Numbered from the stretch's first letter, positions 10,727 through 21,520 are shown. The stretch is 64,000 nt of DNA from Ottowia beijingensis (GCF_013423955.1 NZ_JACCKX010000001.1:62001-126000), one strand, 5' to 3'. A program made the numbers and translations. The notes: generated by a model from the letters alone, not told the origin.

Positions 10727-11092
10727 ATGGCTGTCAACTACGGCTCCAAGCGCACCGTCGTCGGTGCCCACTACGGCACCGGCGACTGGCTGGTGCAGCG
10801 CTTCACCGCCGCGCTGATGGTGATCTTCACCCTGGTGGTGCTGGCGCAGGTGATCCTGACCAAGGGCACCATCGGCTACGACAAGTGGGCCGGCATCTTC
10901 GCGTCGCAGTGGATGAAGGTGCTGACCTTCGCCGTCGTCGTGGCGCTGATCTGGCACATCTGGGTCGGCATGCGCAACGTGTGGATGGACTACATCAAGC
11001 CCGTCGGCATGCGCATGACGCTGCAGGCGCTGACCCTGGCCTGGCTGGTCGGCTGCGCGGGCTGGGCCTTCCAGGTGCTGTGGCGCCTGTAA
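10727..11092 (+). CDS. sdhD: Succinate dehydrogenase membrane anchor subunit
   Basis: 121 residues with three membrane segments (about 25-47, 62-82, 96-117). LIWHIWVGMRNVWMDYI contains the conserved His and Asp expected near the haem and quinone site. A GAAGGAG ribosome-binding site precedes the ATG. It pairs with SdhC. Confidence 0.94.
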   Translation: MAVNYGSKRTVVGAHYGTGDWLVQRFTAALMVIFTLVVLAQVILTKGTIGYDKWAGIFASQWMKVLTFAVVVALIWHIWVGMRNVWMDYIKPVGMRMTLQALTLAWLVGCAGWAFQVLWRL

Positions 11093-11138
11093 GCCGCCGC
11101 TGCCCACCCCCGATGACAAGAATTACTGAGCCAAGAAC

Positions 11139-12947
11139 ATGAGTTACACCAAAGACAAAATCAACGTCCGCAAGTTCGACGTGGTGATCGTCGGCGCGGG
11201 CGGCTCGGGCATGCGTGCCTCGCTGCAGCTGGCGCGCGCCGGCCTCAACGTCGCCGTGCTGTCCAAGGTCTTCCCCACCCGCTCGCACACCGTGGCGGCG
11301 CAGGGCGGCGTCGGCGCCTCGCTGGGCAACATGAGCGAGGACAACTGGCACTACCACTTCTACGACACCATCAAGGGCAGTGACTGGCTGGGCGACCAGG
11401 ACGCCATCGAGTTCATGTGCCAGGAAGCGCCCAAGGTGGTGTACGAGCTGGAGCACTTCGGCATGCCGTTCGACCGCAACCCCGACGGCACCATCTACCA
11501 GCGCCCCTTCGGCGGCCACACCGCCAACTACGGCGAGAAGCCCGTGCAGCGCGCCTGCGCTGCCGCCGACCGCACCGGCCACGCCATGCTGCACACGCTG
11601 TACCAGCAGAACGTGGCCAGCAAGACGACCTTCTTCGTCGAGTGGATGGCGCTCGACCTGATCCGCGACGCCGAGGGCGACGTGGTCGGCGTCACCGCCA
11701 TCGAGATGGAAACCGGCGACCTGTACGTGCTGCACGCCAAGACGGTGATGCTGGCCACCGGCGGTGCCGGCCGCATCTTCGCCGCCTCGACCAACGCCTT
11801 CATCAACACCGGCGACGGCTTGGGCATGGCGGCGCGCGCCGGCGTCCCGCTGCAGGACATGGAGTTCTGGCAGTTCCACCCCACCGGCGTGGCCGGCGCC
11901 GGCGTGCTGCTGACCGAAGGCTGCCGCGGCGAAGGCGCCATCCTGCTCAACAGCGAGGGCGAGCGCTTCATGGAGCGCTACGCCCCGACGCTGAAGGACC
12001 TGGCGCCGCGCGACTTCGTCTCGCGCTCGATGGACCAGGAAATCAAGGAAGGCCGCGGCTGCGGCCCCAACAAGGACTATGTGGTTCTCAAGCTCGACCA
12101 CCTGGGCGCCGAGACCATCCACAAGCGCCTGCCCTCGGTGTACGAGATCGGCATCAACTTCGCCAACGTCGACATCACCAAGGAGCCGATTCCCGTGGTG
12201 CCGACCATCCACTACCAGATGGGCGGCGTGCCGACCAACATCAACGGCCAGGTCTGCGTGCCCACCGGCGGCGACAACTTCAACACGCCGGTGAACGGCC
12301 TGTACGCCGTGGGCGAATGCTCCTGCGTCAGCGTGCACGGCGCCAACCGCCTGGGCACCAACTCGCTGCTCGACCTGCTGGTGTTCGGCAAGGCCGCCGG
12401 CAACCACATCATCGCCAACCATTCAAAGGGCGCGTACAAGCCGCTGCCGGCCGATGCGGCGGATCGCTCGCTGGAGCGCCTGAACCGGCTGGAAAACGCC
12501 AACGATGGCGAATACGCGCAAAGCATTGCCAACGACATCCGCGCCAGCATGCAGGCGCACGCCGGCGTCTTCCGCACCCAAGCCAGCATGGACGAAGGCG
12601 TGCGCAAGATCGCCGAGTTGCGCGAGCGCGTGAACGGCCTGGGCCTGAAAGACCATTCGCGCGTCTTCAACATGGCGCGCCAGGAAGCGCTGGAGGTCGA
12701 GAACCTGATCGAGGCGGCGCAGGCCACCATGGTGTCGGCCGCCGCCCGCCACGAATGCCGCGGCGCCCACACGGTGGTCGATTACGAGAAGCCGGCCGAC
12801 GATCCGCAAGCCCCGCTGGGTCGCGACGACGCCCACTGGATGAAGCACACGCTGTGGCACAAGGACGGCAACCAGCTCAGCTACAAGCCCGTGCGCCTGC
12901 AGCCGCTCACCGTCGAAAGCGTGCCGCCCAAAGTGCGCACGTTCTAA
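11139..12947 (+). CDS. sdhA: Succinate dehydrogenase flavoprotein subunit
   Basis: 602 residues. Oxidises succinate to fumarate. FAD dinucleotide motif GAGGSG is at 19-24. H50 in TRSHTVAAQGG is the covalent FAD attachment histidine. The substrate-site motif HPTG and HGANRLGTNSLLD near the C-terminal end of the FAD domain are present. Length and order (C-D-A-B) are standard for proteobacterial complex II. Confidence 0.98.
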   Translation: MSYTKDKINVRKFDVVIVGAGGSGMRASLQLARAGLNVAVLSKVFPTRSHTVAAQGGVGASLGNMSEDNWHYHFYDTIKGSDWLGDQDAIEFMCQEAPKVVYELEHFGMPFDRNPDGTIYQRPFGGHTANYGEKPVQRACAAADRTGHAMLHTLYQQNVASKTTFFVEWMALDLIRDAEGDVVGVTAIEMETGDLYVLHAKTVMLATGGAGRIFAASTNAFINTGDGLGMAARAGVPLQDMEFWQFHPTGVAGAGVLLTEGCRGEGAILLNSEGERFMERYAPTLKDLAPRDFVSRSMDQEIKEGRGCGPNKDYVVLKLDHLGAETIHKRLPSVYEIGINFANVDITKEPIPVVPTIHYQMGGVPTNINGQVCVPTGGDNFNTPVNGLYAVGECSCVSVHGANRLGTNSLLDLLVFGKAAGNHIIANHSKGAYKPLPADAADRSLERLNRLENANDGEYAQSIANDIRASMQAHAGVFRTQASMDEGVRKIAELRERVNGLGLKDHSRVFNMARQEALEVENLIEAAQATMVSAAARHECRGAHTVVDYEKPADDPQAPLGRDDAHWMKHTLWHKDGNQLSYKPVRLQPLTVESVPPKVRTF

Positions 12948-12977
12948 AGCCAGCGCCCGGTCACAAGGAAAAACACG

Positions 12978-13682
12978 ATGCAAAAACGCACCTTCAAGAT
13001 CTACCGCTACGACCCGGACAAGGACGCCAAGCCGTACATGCAGACGGTGGAGATCGAGCTGGAAGGCAACGAGCGCATGCTGCTTGACGCCCTGATGAAG
13101 CTCAAGGCGGTCGACCCGACGCTGTCGTTCCGCCGCTCGTGCCGCGAAGGCGTCTGCGGCTCCGACGCCATGAACATCAACGGCAAGAACGGTCTGGCCT
13201 GTCTGACCAACCTGCGCACGTTGAAAGACCCGATCATCCTCAAGCCGCTGCCCGGCCTGCCGGTGGTGCGCGACCTGATCGTGGACATGACGCAGTTCTT
13301 CAAGCAGTACCACTCGATCAAGCCCTACGTCATCAACAACGACCCGCCGCCCGAGACCGAGCGCCTGCAGTCGCCGGAGGAACGCGAGGAACTGAACGGC
13401 CTGTACGAGTGCATCCTGTGCGCCAGCTGCTCAACCGCCTGCCCCAGCTTCTGGTGGAACCCCGACAAGTTCGTCGGCCCGGCCGGCCTGCTGCAGGCCT
13501 ACCGCTTCCTGGCCGACAGCCGCGATCAGGCCACCGGCGAGCGGCTGGACAACCTGGAAGACCCGTACCGCCTGTTCCGCTGCCACAGCATCCTGAACTG
13601 CGTCGACGTGTGTCCCAAGGGCCTGAACCCGACCCGCGCCATCGGCAAGATCAAGGAGTTGATGGTTCGCCGCGCGGTCTAG
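12978..13682 (+). CDS. sdhB: Succinate dehydrogenase iron-sulfur subunit
   Basis: 234 residues. The [2Fe-2S] ligands are C55, C60 and C75 with D63 in the fourth position, the same Cys/Asp pattern as E. coli SdhB. The [4Fe-4S] and [3Fe-4S] clusters are served by CILCASCSTACP and CHSILNCVDVCPKG. It passes electrons from SdhA FAD to the quinone site. RBS AAGGAAA precedes the ATG. Confidence 0.98.
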   Translation: MQKRTFKIYRYDPDKDAKPYMQTVEIELEGNERMLLDALMKLKAVDPTLSFRRSCREGVCGSDAMNINGKNGLACLTNLRTLKDPIILKPLPGLPVVRDLIVDMTQFFKQYHSIKPYVINNDPPPETERLQSPEEREELNGLYECILCASCSTACPSFWWNPDKFVGPAGLLQAYRFLADSRDQATGERLDNLEDPYRLFRCHSILNCVDVCPKGLNPTRAIGKIKELMVRRAV

Positions 13683-13685
13683 AAA

Positions 13686-13783
13686 TGCCCCCTGAGTCGC
13701 TTCGCGCCTTCCCCCGAGGGGGACAACACCACTGGCCGGCACAGGTCCGGCCACGGCGTTTGCTGGCATGGTCTGCTCCGCGG
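13686..13783. repeat. Family E dispersed repeat, copy 1
   Basis: About 98 bp beginning CCCCCTGAGTCGCTTCGCGC, with a CTTCCCCCGAGGGGG hairpin and ending in TTTGCTGGCATGGTCTGCTC. A diverged reverse-complement copy lies at 53571-53682. The short hairpin may also act as a weak terminator after sdhB. Confidence 0.6.
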
Positions 13784-13817
13784 CCTTCTGAGCTGAAGTG
13801 ACCCAGGGATCCCCGCC

Positions 13818-14137
13818 ATGACGACTCCCCTCGATGAGCGCGCGCTCTCCAAGCTCAAGTGGCGCTGCCGCCGGGGCATGCTGGAGAACGACCTCTTCAT
13901 CAAGCGCTTCTTCGTGCGCCACGAAGGCCGCCTGACGCCGCGCCACGCCGATGCGCTGACGCAGCTAATGGATCTGTCCGACAACGATCTGCTCGACCTG
14001 CTGCTGCGGCGCAAGGAGCCGGCAGACGATCTCGATTCGCCCGACGTGCGGGAAGTCCTGGGGATGCTGCGCACGCAGCCCCGGGCGACACCGCCACCCA
14101 ACGTTCGACCGCCAACCCCCAAGGAAACCCGACATGA
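13818..14137 (+). CDS. sdhE: Succinate dehydrogenase assembly factor SdhE (3' end uncertain)
   Basis: The first about 86 residues match SdhE/YgfY, the small protein that helps flavinate Sdh[16 protein letters not shown] carries the RGxxE motif, followed by [13 protein letters not shown]. Position between sdhB and gltA fits. No stop occurs where the protein should end; as sequenced the frame runs to 14606 inside gltA in another frame. The end given (14137, a TGA overlapping the gltA ATG) is reached only if one base is lost or gained near 14085. A single-base error or mutation is likely. Confidence 0.8.
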
Positions 14138-15429
14138 ACCTTTCCGACAACAAAGCCAAGCTGACGTTCTCCAACGGCAGCCCCGACGTCGACCTTCCGG
14201 TCTATCAGGGCAGCATCGGCCCGGATGTCATCGACATCCGCAAGCTGTACGCACAGACCGGCATGTTCACCTACGACCCCGGCTTCCTGTCCACGGCCTC
14301 CTGCCAGTCGTCCATTACCTACATCGACGGCGACAAGGGCGAGCTGCTGTACCGCGGCTACCCCATCGAGCAGCTGGCCGAGAAGGTCGACTACCTCGAC
14401 ACCTGCTACCTGCTGCTGAAAGGCGAGCTGCCCGACAGCCAGCAGCGCGACCAATTCCACAAGCTCGTCACCAACCACACCATGGTGAACGAGCAGATGC
14501 AGTTCTTCCTGCGCGGCTTCCGCCGCGACGCGCACCCGATGGCGGTGCTGACGGGCCTGGTGGGCGCCATGTCGGCCTTCTACCACGAGAACACCGACAT
14601 CCATAACCCCGACCACCGCGACCGCGCCGCCATCCAGCTGATCGCCAAGATGCCCACGCTGGTGGCCATGGCCTACAAGTACGGCAAGGGCGAGCCCTAC
14701 ATGTACCCGCAGAACAGCCTGAGCTACGCCGGCAACTTTCTGCGCATGATGTTCGGCACGCCGTGCGAGGAGTACAAGGTCAACCCGGTCATCGAAAAGG
14801 CGATGGACCGCATCTTCATCCTGCACGCCGACCACGAGCAGAACGCCTCCACCTCCACCGTGCGCCTGTGCGGCAGCTCGGGCACCAACCCGTTCGCGGC
14901 CATCGCCGCCGGCGTGGCCTGCCTGTGGGGCCCGGCCCACGGCGGCGCCAACGAGGCCTGCCTGAACATGCTGGAAGACATCCAGAAGATGGGCGGCGTG
15001 GCCAAGGTGGGCGAGTTCATGGAGCAGGTCAAGGACAAGAACTCGGGCGTACGCCTGATGGGCTTTGGCCACCGCGTCTACAAGAACTACGACCCGCGCG
15101 CCAAGCTGATGCAGGAAACCACCAACGAGGTGCTGGCCGCGCTGGGCCTCGAGAAGGACCCGCTGTTCGCCCTGGCCAAGGCGCTCGAGAAGATCGCCCT
15201 GGAAGACGACTACTTCGTGCAGCGCAAGCTCTACCCGAACGTCGACTTCTACTCCGGCATCGTGCAGCGCGCCATCGGCATCCCGGTCAACCTGTTCACC
15301 GGCATCTTCGCCCTGGCCCGCACCGTCGGCTGGATCGCCCAGCTCAACGAGATGATCAGCGACCCCGAGTACAAGATCGGCCGCCCGCGCCAGCTGTACG
15401 TCGGCTCGCCGCGCCGCGACGTGGCCTGA
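14134..15429 (+). CDS. gltA: Citrate synthase (type II)
   Basis: 431 residues, the usual length of hexameric proteobacterial citrate synthase. Condenses oxaloacetate and acetyl-CoA. Catalytic histidines occur in [11 protein letters not shown] and [13 protein letters not shown], and the catalytic Asp in NVDFYSG. A short N-terminal beta domain characteristic of the type II enzymes is present. It closes the plus-strand TCA block and is followed 26 bp later by a clear terminator. Confidence 0.98.
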   Translation: MNLSDNKAKLTFSNGSPDVDLPVYQGSIGPDVIDIRKLYAQTGMFTYDPGFLSTASCQSSITYIDGDKGELLYRGYPIEQLAEKVDYLDTCYLLLKGELPDSQQRDQFHKLVTNHTMVNEQMQFFLRGFRRDAHPMAVLTGLVGAMSAFYHENTDIHNPDHRDRAAIQLIAKMPTLVAMAYKYGKGEPYMYPQNSLSYAGNFLRMMFGTPCEEYKVNPVIEKAMDRIFILHADHEQNASTSTVRLCGSSGTNPFAAIAAGVACLWGPAHGGANEACLNMLEDIQKMGGVAKVGEFMEQVKDKNSGVRLMGFGHRVYKNYDPRAKLMQETTNEVLAALGLEKDPLFALAKALEKIALEDDYFVQRKLYPNVDFYSGIVQRAIGIPVNLFTGIFALARTVGWIAQLNEMISDPEYKIGRPRQLYVGSPRRDVA

Positions 15430-15455
15430 CCGGTCAGCAACCGGACGCTGCACCC

Positions 15456-15483
15456 AGCCCGCCCGCCCCGGCGGGCTTTTTCT
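15456..15483 (+). terminator. Rho-independent terminator of gltA
   Basis: Stem AGCCCGCC / GGCGGGCT (8 bp, 6-base loop) followed by TTTTTC. Confidence 0.9.
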
Positions 15484-15560
15484 TGCGCGCTGCCGTGGCC
15501 CGCGGCGCCAAACCCCTGCAATGCAGGGGGGACCTGTCAAATTTTTCTGATGAAGAAAAA

Positions 15561-15600
15561 CGGCTTCAGCGCCCATTCAACGGGCGCAAGCAGCTCCTGA
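15561..15600. repeat. Family A dispersed repeat, short form
   Basis: CGGCTTCAGCGCCC ... CGGGCGCAAGCAGCTCC. It sits in a 345-bp gene-free stretch (15430-15774) that also holds the gltA terminator. I see nothing coding in the remainder. Confidence 0.7.
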
Positions 15601-15774
15601 TCTTGAACTGCCATACCGCACCAAATGGCTATCGCCTGATTCAGCGTTTCATCACGCCTTGCGCTCAGAACAATGCCCCATGACGGCGTCTGGCGCCGCC
15701 TGACCGATGGCGAACGGGCCCTTTGTCATTGAAGCGCAGCGAAGTCGTTCGTCATTCTTGATGGCGAATGCGCC

Positions 15775-16382
15775 TCAGCCCCCGTCCATGTGCTCCAGCG
15801 CGAACAGCGGCACCTCGGCCTGGCGGCTCAGCCAGAGGCCGCCGCCGAGCTCGCGCATCTGCTCGCGCAGGCCGCGCCGGTACAGCGCCACGCGGTGGCG
15901 GAACTGGCGCCCATCGGTCAGCTCCTCATCGATCACGTCGCGCTCGTAGTCCTCGCGCGACACGGCCTCCAGGTACAGCGCGCCGCGGCTCAGGCGGCCC
16001 AGGGTGGCCGCGCGCGCTGCAGGTCGGGCGGGCTCAGGTAAGGCAGCACGCCCTGGCAGATCACCAGATCGAACGGTTCGCTGGCGCTGTAATCCACCAC
16101 CGAGCCGCGCTCCCAGCCGTAGCGCTGGCACAGGTAGTCGCTGATCTCCACCCCGTGGTAGCTGGCCGCCGGAAAGTGCCGCGCGATCAGTTCACGCCAC
16201 AGGCCGATGCCGCAGCCCATGTCCAGCACGCGCCGCACCGGCACGCGCAGGTACTGCAGGTAGGCCGCCACGAAGGCGCTCAGGCGCTCAACGTGGGCGG
16301 GATCGACCACGCTGGTCTTCTTGTCGAAATAGAAGCGCTGGTAATAGGCTTCGTCGAAGGTGGTCGGGGGCGCGGATTGCAT
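15775..16382 (-). pseudogene. Class I SAM-dependent methyltransferase, frameshifted
   Basis: Two minus-strand frames join into one protein of about 200 residues. The first (from ATG 16382) has the SAM motif I LDMGCGIGLWREL, the acidic VEISDY and FDLVICQGVLPYL. The second continues ATLGRLSRGALYLEAVS and ends near EVPLFALEHMDGG. The change of frame falls in a GC-dinucleotide run at 16008-16018. The substrate is unknown. It is either broken or interrupted by a sequence error; the (GC)n tract could also be a slippage-prone site. Confidence 0.75.
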
Positions 16383-16430
16383 GTGGTGGGCGGTGAAGAA
16401 AGACAGGCGCCGGTGGCGCGCATTCTGAAT

Positions 16431-16473
16431 AAAAATGGCTCCAGCGCTTATGCTGCAAGCGCAGGCAGCTTCT
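16431..16473. repeat. Family A dispersed repeat, short form
   Basis: AATGGCTCCAGCGC ... CAAGCGCAGGCAGCTTC. It is in the 330-bp spacer between the methyltransferase and the LysR gene. Apart from this repeat the spacer is C-rich and I see no gene or clear promoter. Confidence 0.7.
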
Positions 16474-16712
16474 GTTTATATAGCAATTCGGTGTCGAACC
16501 AAGGTGCGGCGCACCGGCGGAACGCAGGGCGAACGCCCGCCGCCCGCGCCACGGCGCCCCGCACCATACCTCACAGCCGCGCGCTGCCGCGCCGTCACCC
16601 CCAGCCATCCCCACCCGCCACCCCATCCATCGCCATTCACGATGCCCACCCATCGAATTACTGGAAAAATCGCTCCAAGCCATCTTCAACCAAGACGCCA
16701 CCTCTGCCCGCC

Positions 16713-17660
16713 ATGAAACCCACCGAACGCAGCTTTGCCCGCCGCATCGACCTGACCAGCCTGCAGCTGTTCGTGGCCGTGGGCGAGACGGGCAGCATCG
16801 GCAAGGCGGCCGAGCGCGAGTTCATTGCCGCCTCGGCCGTCAGCAAGCGGCTGGCCGAGCTGGAAAGCGCCCTGGGCACCGCCCTGCTCTACCGCCACGC
16901 CCGCGGCGTGGACCTGACGCCCGCCGGCCAGGCGCTGCTGCACCACGCGCGCAGCGTGCTGTTCGGGCTGGAGAAGATGCAGGGCGAGCTGAGCGAATAC
17001 GCCGACGGCGTGCGCGGCCACGTGCGCGTGCACGCCAGCATCTCGGCCATCGTGCAGTTCCTGCCCGAGGACCTGGGCCGCTTCGCGCGCCAGCACCCCG
17101 ATGTCAAGATCGACCTGGCCGAGCACCTCTCGGGCGAGGTGCTGCGCGCCGTGCAAGAGGGCGCGGCCGACATCGGCATCTGCAATGCCAGCGCCGTCGG
17201 ACACGGTGCCGAGGCGCTGCAACTGCAGCCCTACCGCCACGACCATTTGGCATTGATTGTGCCCTCAGCGCACGCCCTGTCGGCGCTGACAGCTATCAAT
17301 TTTGAAGAAACGCTGGATTTCGACCACGTCGGCCTGCAGGCCAACAGCTCGATCGCGCTGGCCATGCACCAGGCCGCGGCGCAGGCCAGGCGGCCGATCC
17401 GCCTGCGCATCCGCGTCAGCGGCCTGGACGCCATGTGCCGCATGATCGACAACGGCCTGGGCGTGGGCGTGATGCCCGCCCGCGCCTTCGCGCTGATGCG
17501 CGGCGCCAGCGCGCTGGTGGCGGTGCCGCTGGCCGACGCCTGGGCCCGGCGCACGCTGGGGCTGGTGGCGCGCGACTTCGCCACCCTGCCCGCCACGGCG
17601 CGGGCGCTGGTCGAACACTTGCGGCAAGCGCCTACGCCGGCCGAGGCCGCGGCAGCCTAG
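16713..17660 (+). CDS. LysR-family transcriptional regulator
   Basis: 315 residues. The N-terminal HTH (about 10-70; IGKAAEREFIAASAVSKRLAEL) is followed by a LysR effector-binding domain (about 95-300). Start ATG 16713 was chosen because it directly precedes the conserved HTH; the frame is open far upstream only by chance. It ends 27 bp before leuC on the same strand and may regulate it, but regulation is inferred from position only. Codons for SALTAINFEE resemble the family A repeat. Confidence 0.92.
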   Translation: MKPTERSFARRIDLTSLQLFVAVGETGSIGKAAEREFIAASAVSKRLAELESALGTALLYRHARGVDLTPAGQALLHHARSVLFGLEKMQGELSEYADGVRGHVRVHASISAIVQFLPEDLGRFARQHPDVKIDLAEHLSGEVLRAVQEGAADIGICNASAVGHGAEALQLQPYRHDHLALIVPSAHALSALTAINFEETLDFDHVGLQANSSIALAMHQAAAQARRPIRLRIRVSGLDAMCRMIDNGLGVGVMPARAFALMRGASALVAVPLADAWARRTLGLVARDFATLPATARALVEHLRQAPTPAEAAAA

Positions 17661-17687
17661 AATTTGAACCCACGAGAGAATGCCCCG

Positions 17688-19141
17688 ATGACCGCCAAGA
17701 CGCTTTACGACAAGATCTGGGACGAGCACGTCGTCCACACCGAGGAGGACGGCACCGCCATCCTCTACATCGACCGCCACCTGGTGCATGAAGTCACCAG
17801 CCCGCAGGCCTACGAGGGCCTGCGCCAGGCCGGCCGCAAGGTCTGGCGCATCAGCAGCGTGGTGGCCACCGCCGACCACAACACGCCCACCACCGGCTGG
17901 GAGCGCGGCTACGACGGCATCGAGGACCCGATCAGCAAGGAACAGGTCACCACGCTCGACGCCAACATCAAGGAGCACGGCGCGGCGGCCTTCTTCCCCT
18001 TCCTGCACGCGCGCCAGGGCATCGTGCACGTGATCGGCCCCGAAAACGGCGCCACCCTGCCCGGCATGACCGTCGTCTGCGGCGACAGCCACACCAGCAC
18101 GCACGGCGCCTTCGGCGCGCTGGCGCACGGCATTGGCACCAGCGAGGTCGAGCACGTGCTGGCCACGCAGACCCTGCTGGCCAAGAAGGCCAGGAACATG
18201 CTGATCAAGGTGAACGGCCAGGCCGCGCCCGGCGTGACCGCCAAGGACATCGTGCTGGCCATCATCGGCAAGATCGGCACCGCCGGCGGCACCGGCTACA
18301 CCATCGAATTCGGCGGCGACGCCATCCGCGCGCTCAGCATGGAAGGCCGCATGACGGTGTGCAACATGGCCATCGAAGCCGGCGCCCGTGCGGGCCTGGT
18401 GGCCGTGGACGACAAGACTATCGAGTACGTCAAGGGCCGCCTGCTGGCCCCGGGCACCGACTCGGCCACGGGCAAGTTCGTGGGCGGCCCCGAGTGGGAC
18501 CAGGCCGTCGCCTACTGGAAGACGCTGCATTCCGACCCCGGCGCGCACTTCGACGCCGTGGTCGAACTCGACGCGGCACAGATCGTGCCGCAGGTCACCT
18601 GGGGCACCAGCCCCGAGATGGTGCTGGGCATCGACGGCCGCGTGCCCGACCCCGACAAGGAAAAGGACGCCAACAAGCGCGGCGCCATCGAGCGCGCCCT
18701 GACCTACATGGGGCTGGAGCCGAACAAGGCGCTGAACGACGTGCACGTCGACAAGGTGTTCATCGGCAGCTGCACCAACAGCCGCATCGAGGACATGCGC
18801 GAAGCCGCCGCGGTGGTGAAAAAGCTGGGCCGCAAGGTGGCCCCCAACATCAAGCTGGCCATGGTGGTACCCGGCTCCGGCCTGGTCAAGCGCCAAGCCG
18901 AGGCCGAGGGCCTGGACAAGGTGTTCACCGCCGCCGGCTTCGAGTGGCGCGAACCCGGCTGCAGCATGTGCCTGGCCATGAACGCCGACCGGCTGGAGCC
19001 GGGCGAGCGCTGCGCCTCCACCAGCAACCGCAACTTCGAGGGCCGGCAGGGCAATGGCGGCCGCACCCATCTGGTCAGCCCGGCAATGGCCGCGGCGGCC
19101 GCCGTGCACGGGCATTTTGTCGATGTCCGTGTTTTTCGTGA
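17688..19141 (+). CDS. leuC: 3-isopropylmalate dehydratase large subunit (3' frameshift)
   Basis: Isomerises 2- to 3-isopropylmalate in leucine synthesis, with LeuD. Fe-S cysteines occur in FIGSCTNSR and [10 protein letters not shown], and the N-terminal [16 protein letters not shown] is typical. As sequenced the frame does not stop after HGHFVDVR but runs on to 19310 through the next gene in another frame. Adding one T to the T5 run at 19132-19136 gives VFS and a TGA at 19139-19141 (about 484 residues), which is the end given here. A TAGAAT hexamer at 17658-17663 could be its -10 box. Confidence 0.95.
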
Positions 19142-19182
19142 CGCCCGGCGACGGGGTCTTTTTGCTAACCAAGGAGATGAAG

Positions 19183-19326
19183 ATGTTCAAGAAAATCGCA
19201 GCAACGATGGCCGCCCTTGCCATGGTGATGGGCCTGGCCGCCTGCAACACCGTCAAGGGTGTGGGCAAGGACGTCGAGCGCGCCGGCGAAGGCGTGCAGA
19301 ACGCCGCTGACAAGGCCAAGCGCTGA
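19183..19326 (+). CDS. Entericidin-like small lipoprotein
   Basis: 47 residues: [21 protein letters not shown] followed by [18 protein letters not shown]. The LAAC lipobox and the GxGKDVExAGxxxQ tail are typical of the entericidin A/B family, membrane-anchored amphipathic lipopeptides. ATG 19183 was chosen over ATG 19177 because AAGGAG is then spaced 6 bases from the start. It is wedged between leuC and leuD, an arrangement I associate with Comamonadaceae. Confidence 0.85.
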   Translation: MFKKIAATMAALAMVMGLAACNTVKGVGKDVERAGEGVQNAADKAKR

Positions 19327-19492
19327 TCGTCGGCCGGTAGCCCGGGCGGGCCCGCAGGGCGCGCCCGGCGCTTCTGTCGCCCTCGCGCGTGGCGGCCCGG
19401 CAGCACCCGCGCCGCTTTCCTGATCCTTCTCCCCGCGTCTGTCTTCACGTTCTGGTGCCCGGCCTGAAAGTGCCGCGCCCACCTCATCCACC

Positions 19493-20137
19493 ATGGACAA
19501 GTTCACCATTCACCAGGGCCTGGTCGTTCCCATCGACCGCGAGAACGTCGACACCGACGCCATCATCCCCAAGCAATTCCTGAAGTCGATCAAGAAGACC
19601 GGCTTCGGCCCCAACCTGTTCGACGAGTGGCGCTACCTGGACAAGGGCGAGCCCGGCATGGACCCGGCGTCGCGCCAGCCCAACCCCGACTTCGTGCTGA
19701 ACCAGCCGCGCTATGCGGGTGCCAGCGTGCTGCTGGCGCGCAAGAACTTCGGCTGCGGCTCCAGCCGCGAGCACGCGCCCTGGGCGCTGCAGCAGTACGG
19801 CATCCGCGCGCTGATTGCGCCCAGCTTTGCCGACATCTTCTTCAACAACTGCTTCAAGAACGGCCTGCTGCCCATCGTGCTGCCTGAAAGCACGGTGGCC
19901 AAGCTGTTCGACGAAGTGGCCGCCTTCCCCGGCTACCAGCTCACCGTCGACCTGCCGCGCCAGGTCATCGTCAAGCCCGACGGCAGCGAATTGCCCTTCG
20001 ACGTGCAGCCCTTCCGCAAGGAATGCCTGCTGAACGGCTGGGACGACATCGGCCTGACCCTGCGCCAGAGCGACAAGATCAAGACCTTCGAAGCCGAGCG
20101 CCTGGCCAGCAAGCCCTGGCTGGCACACACCGCCTGA
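19493..20137 (+). CDS. leuD: 3-isopropylmalate dehydratase small subunit
   Basis: 214 residues, the swivel-domain subunit of isopropylmalate isomerase. [16 protein letters not shown] is the conserved family signature, and [17 protein letters not shown] is the usual N-terminal segment. It partners LeuC; the two are separated only by the small lipoprotein gene and 166 bp of spacer. Confidence 0.97.
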   Translation: MDKFTIHQGLVVPIDRENVDTDAIIPKQFLKSIKKTGFGPNLFDEWRYLDKGEPGMDPASRQPNPDFVLNQPRYAGASVLLARKNFGCGSSREHAPWALQQYGIRALIAPSFADIFFNNCFKNGLLPIVLPESTVAKLFDEVAAFPGYQLTVDLPRQVIVKPDGSELPFDVQPFRKECLLNGWDDIGLTLRQSDKIKTFEAERLASKPWLAHTA

Positions 20138-20139
20138 AG

Positions 20140-20187
20140 ATCCGGACATCCGGACATCCGGACATCCGGACATCCGGACATCCGGAC
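20140..20187. repeat. Tandem repeat, 6 x ATCCGGAC
   Basis: Six perfect head-to-tail copies of the 8-mer ATCCGGAC starting 3 bases after the leuD stop. Each unit contains the TCCGGA palindrome, so the array can fold into many hairpins. Copy number is likely variable between strains. Confidence 0.95.
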
Positions 20188-20205
20188 GCAGAAGGCGCAG
20201 AAACT

Positions 20206-20274
20206 CGCAGAGGACGCAGAACAAACCATTTTTTGGATTTTTGCGTCTTATGCGAAACCTCTGCGTCCTCTGCG
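20206..20274. repeat. 15-bp inverted repeat before leuB
   Basis: CGCAGAGGACGCAGA (20206-20220) and TCTGCGTCCTCTGCG (20260-20274), perfect over 15 bp with a 39-bp T-rich spacer. It could form a long hairpin in the leuD-leuB spacer and be a small mobile or REP-like sequence. Confidence 0.8.
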
Positions 20275-20322
20275 TTCGGCTGTTTTTGACGGCCATTCCA
20301 TTCTTTCCACCTACACGCTCCC

Positions 20323-21393
<1,071 letters not shown>

Positions 21394-21520
21394 CAGCCCC
21401 TGGTCCGGCCGGCGGTCGCCGCCGCGCACGGCCCGGTTCCATCGAGCCCTGACCTTGCCTGCGCACGGCCGTGCTGCAAGACCGGGTGATTCCAATGCCC
21501 GATCAAGACAGCCAGAAATT

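Noticed and set aside
10995-12422. 475-codon minus-strand open frame opposite sdhA
   Set aside because: Shadow of sdhA; composition typical of antisense GC-rich frames.
17255-17315. Family A repeat insertion in the LysR gene
   Set aside because: CTCAGCGCACGCCCTG...GACAGCTATCAATTTTGAAG resembles the repeat and is read as SALTAINFEE, but the effector domain has normal length there. Kept only as a remark.
19142-19310. 59-residue C-terminal tail of LeuC
   Set aside because: Arg/Gly-rich tail produced by reading the entericidin gene in another frame after a probable missing T; not a real domain.
20140-20187. Possible CRISPR array
   Set aside because: The units are 8 bp and contiguous with no spacers, so it is a simple tandem repeat. 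No cas genes are present.
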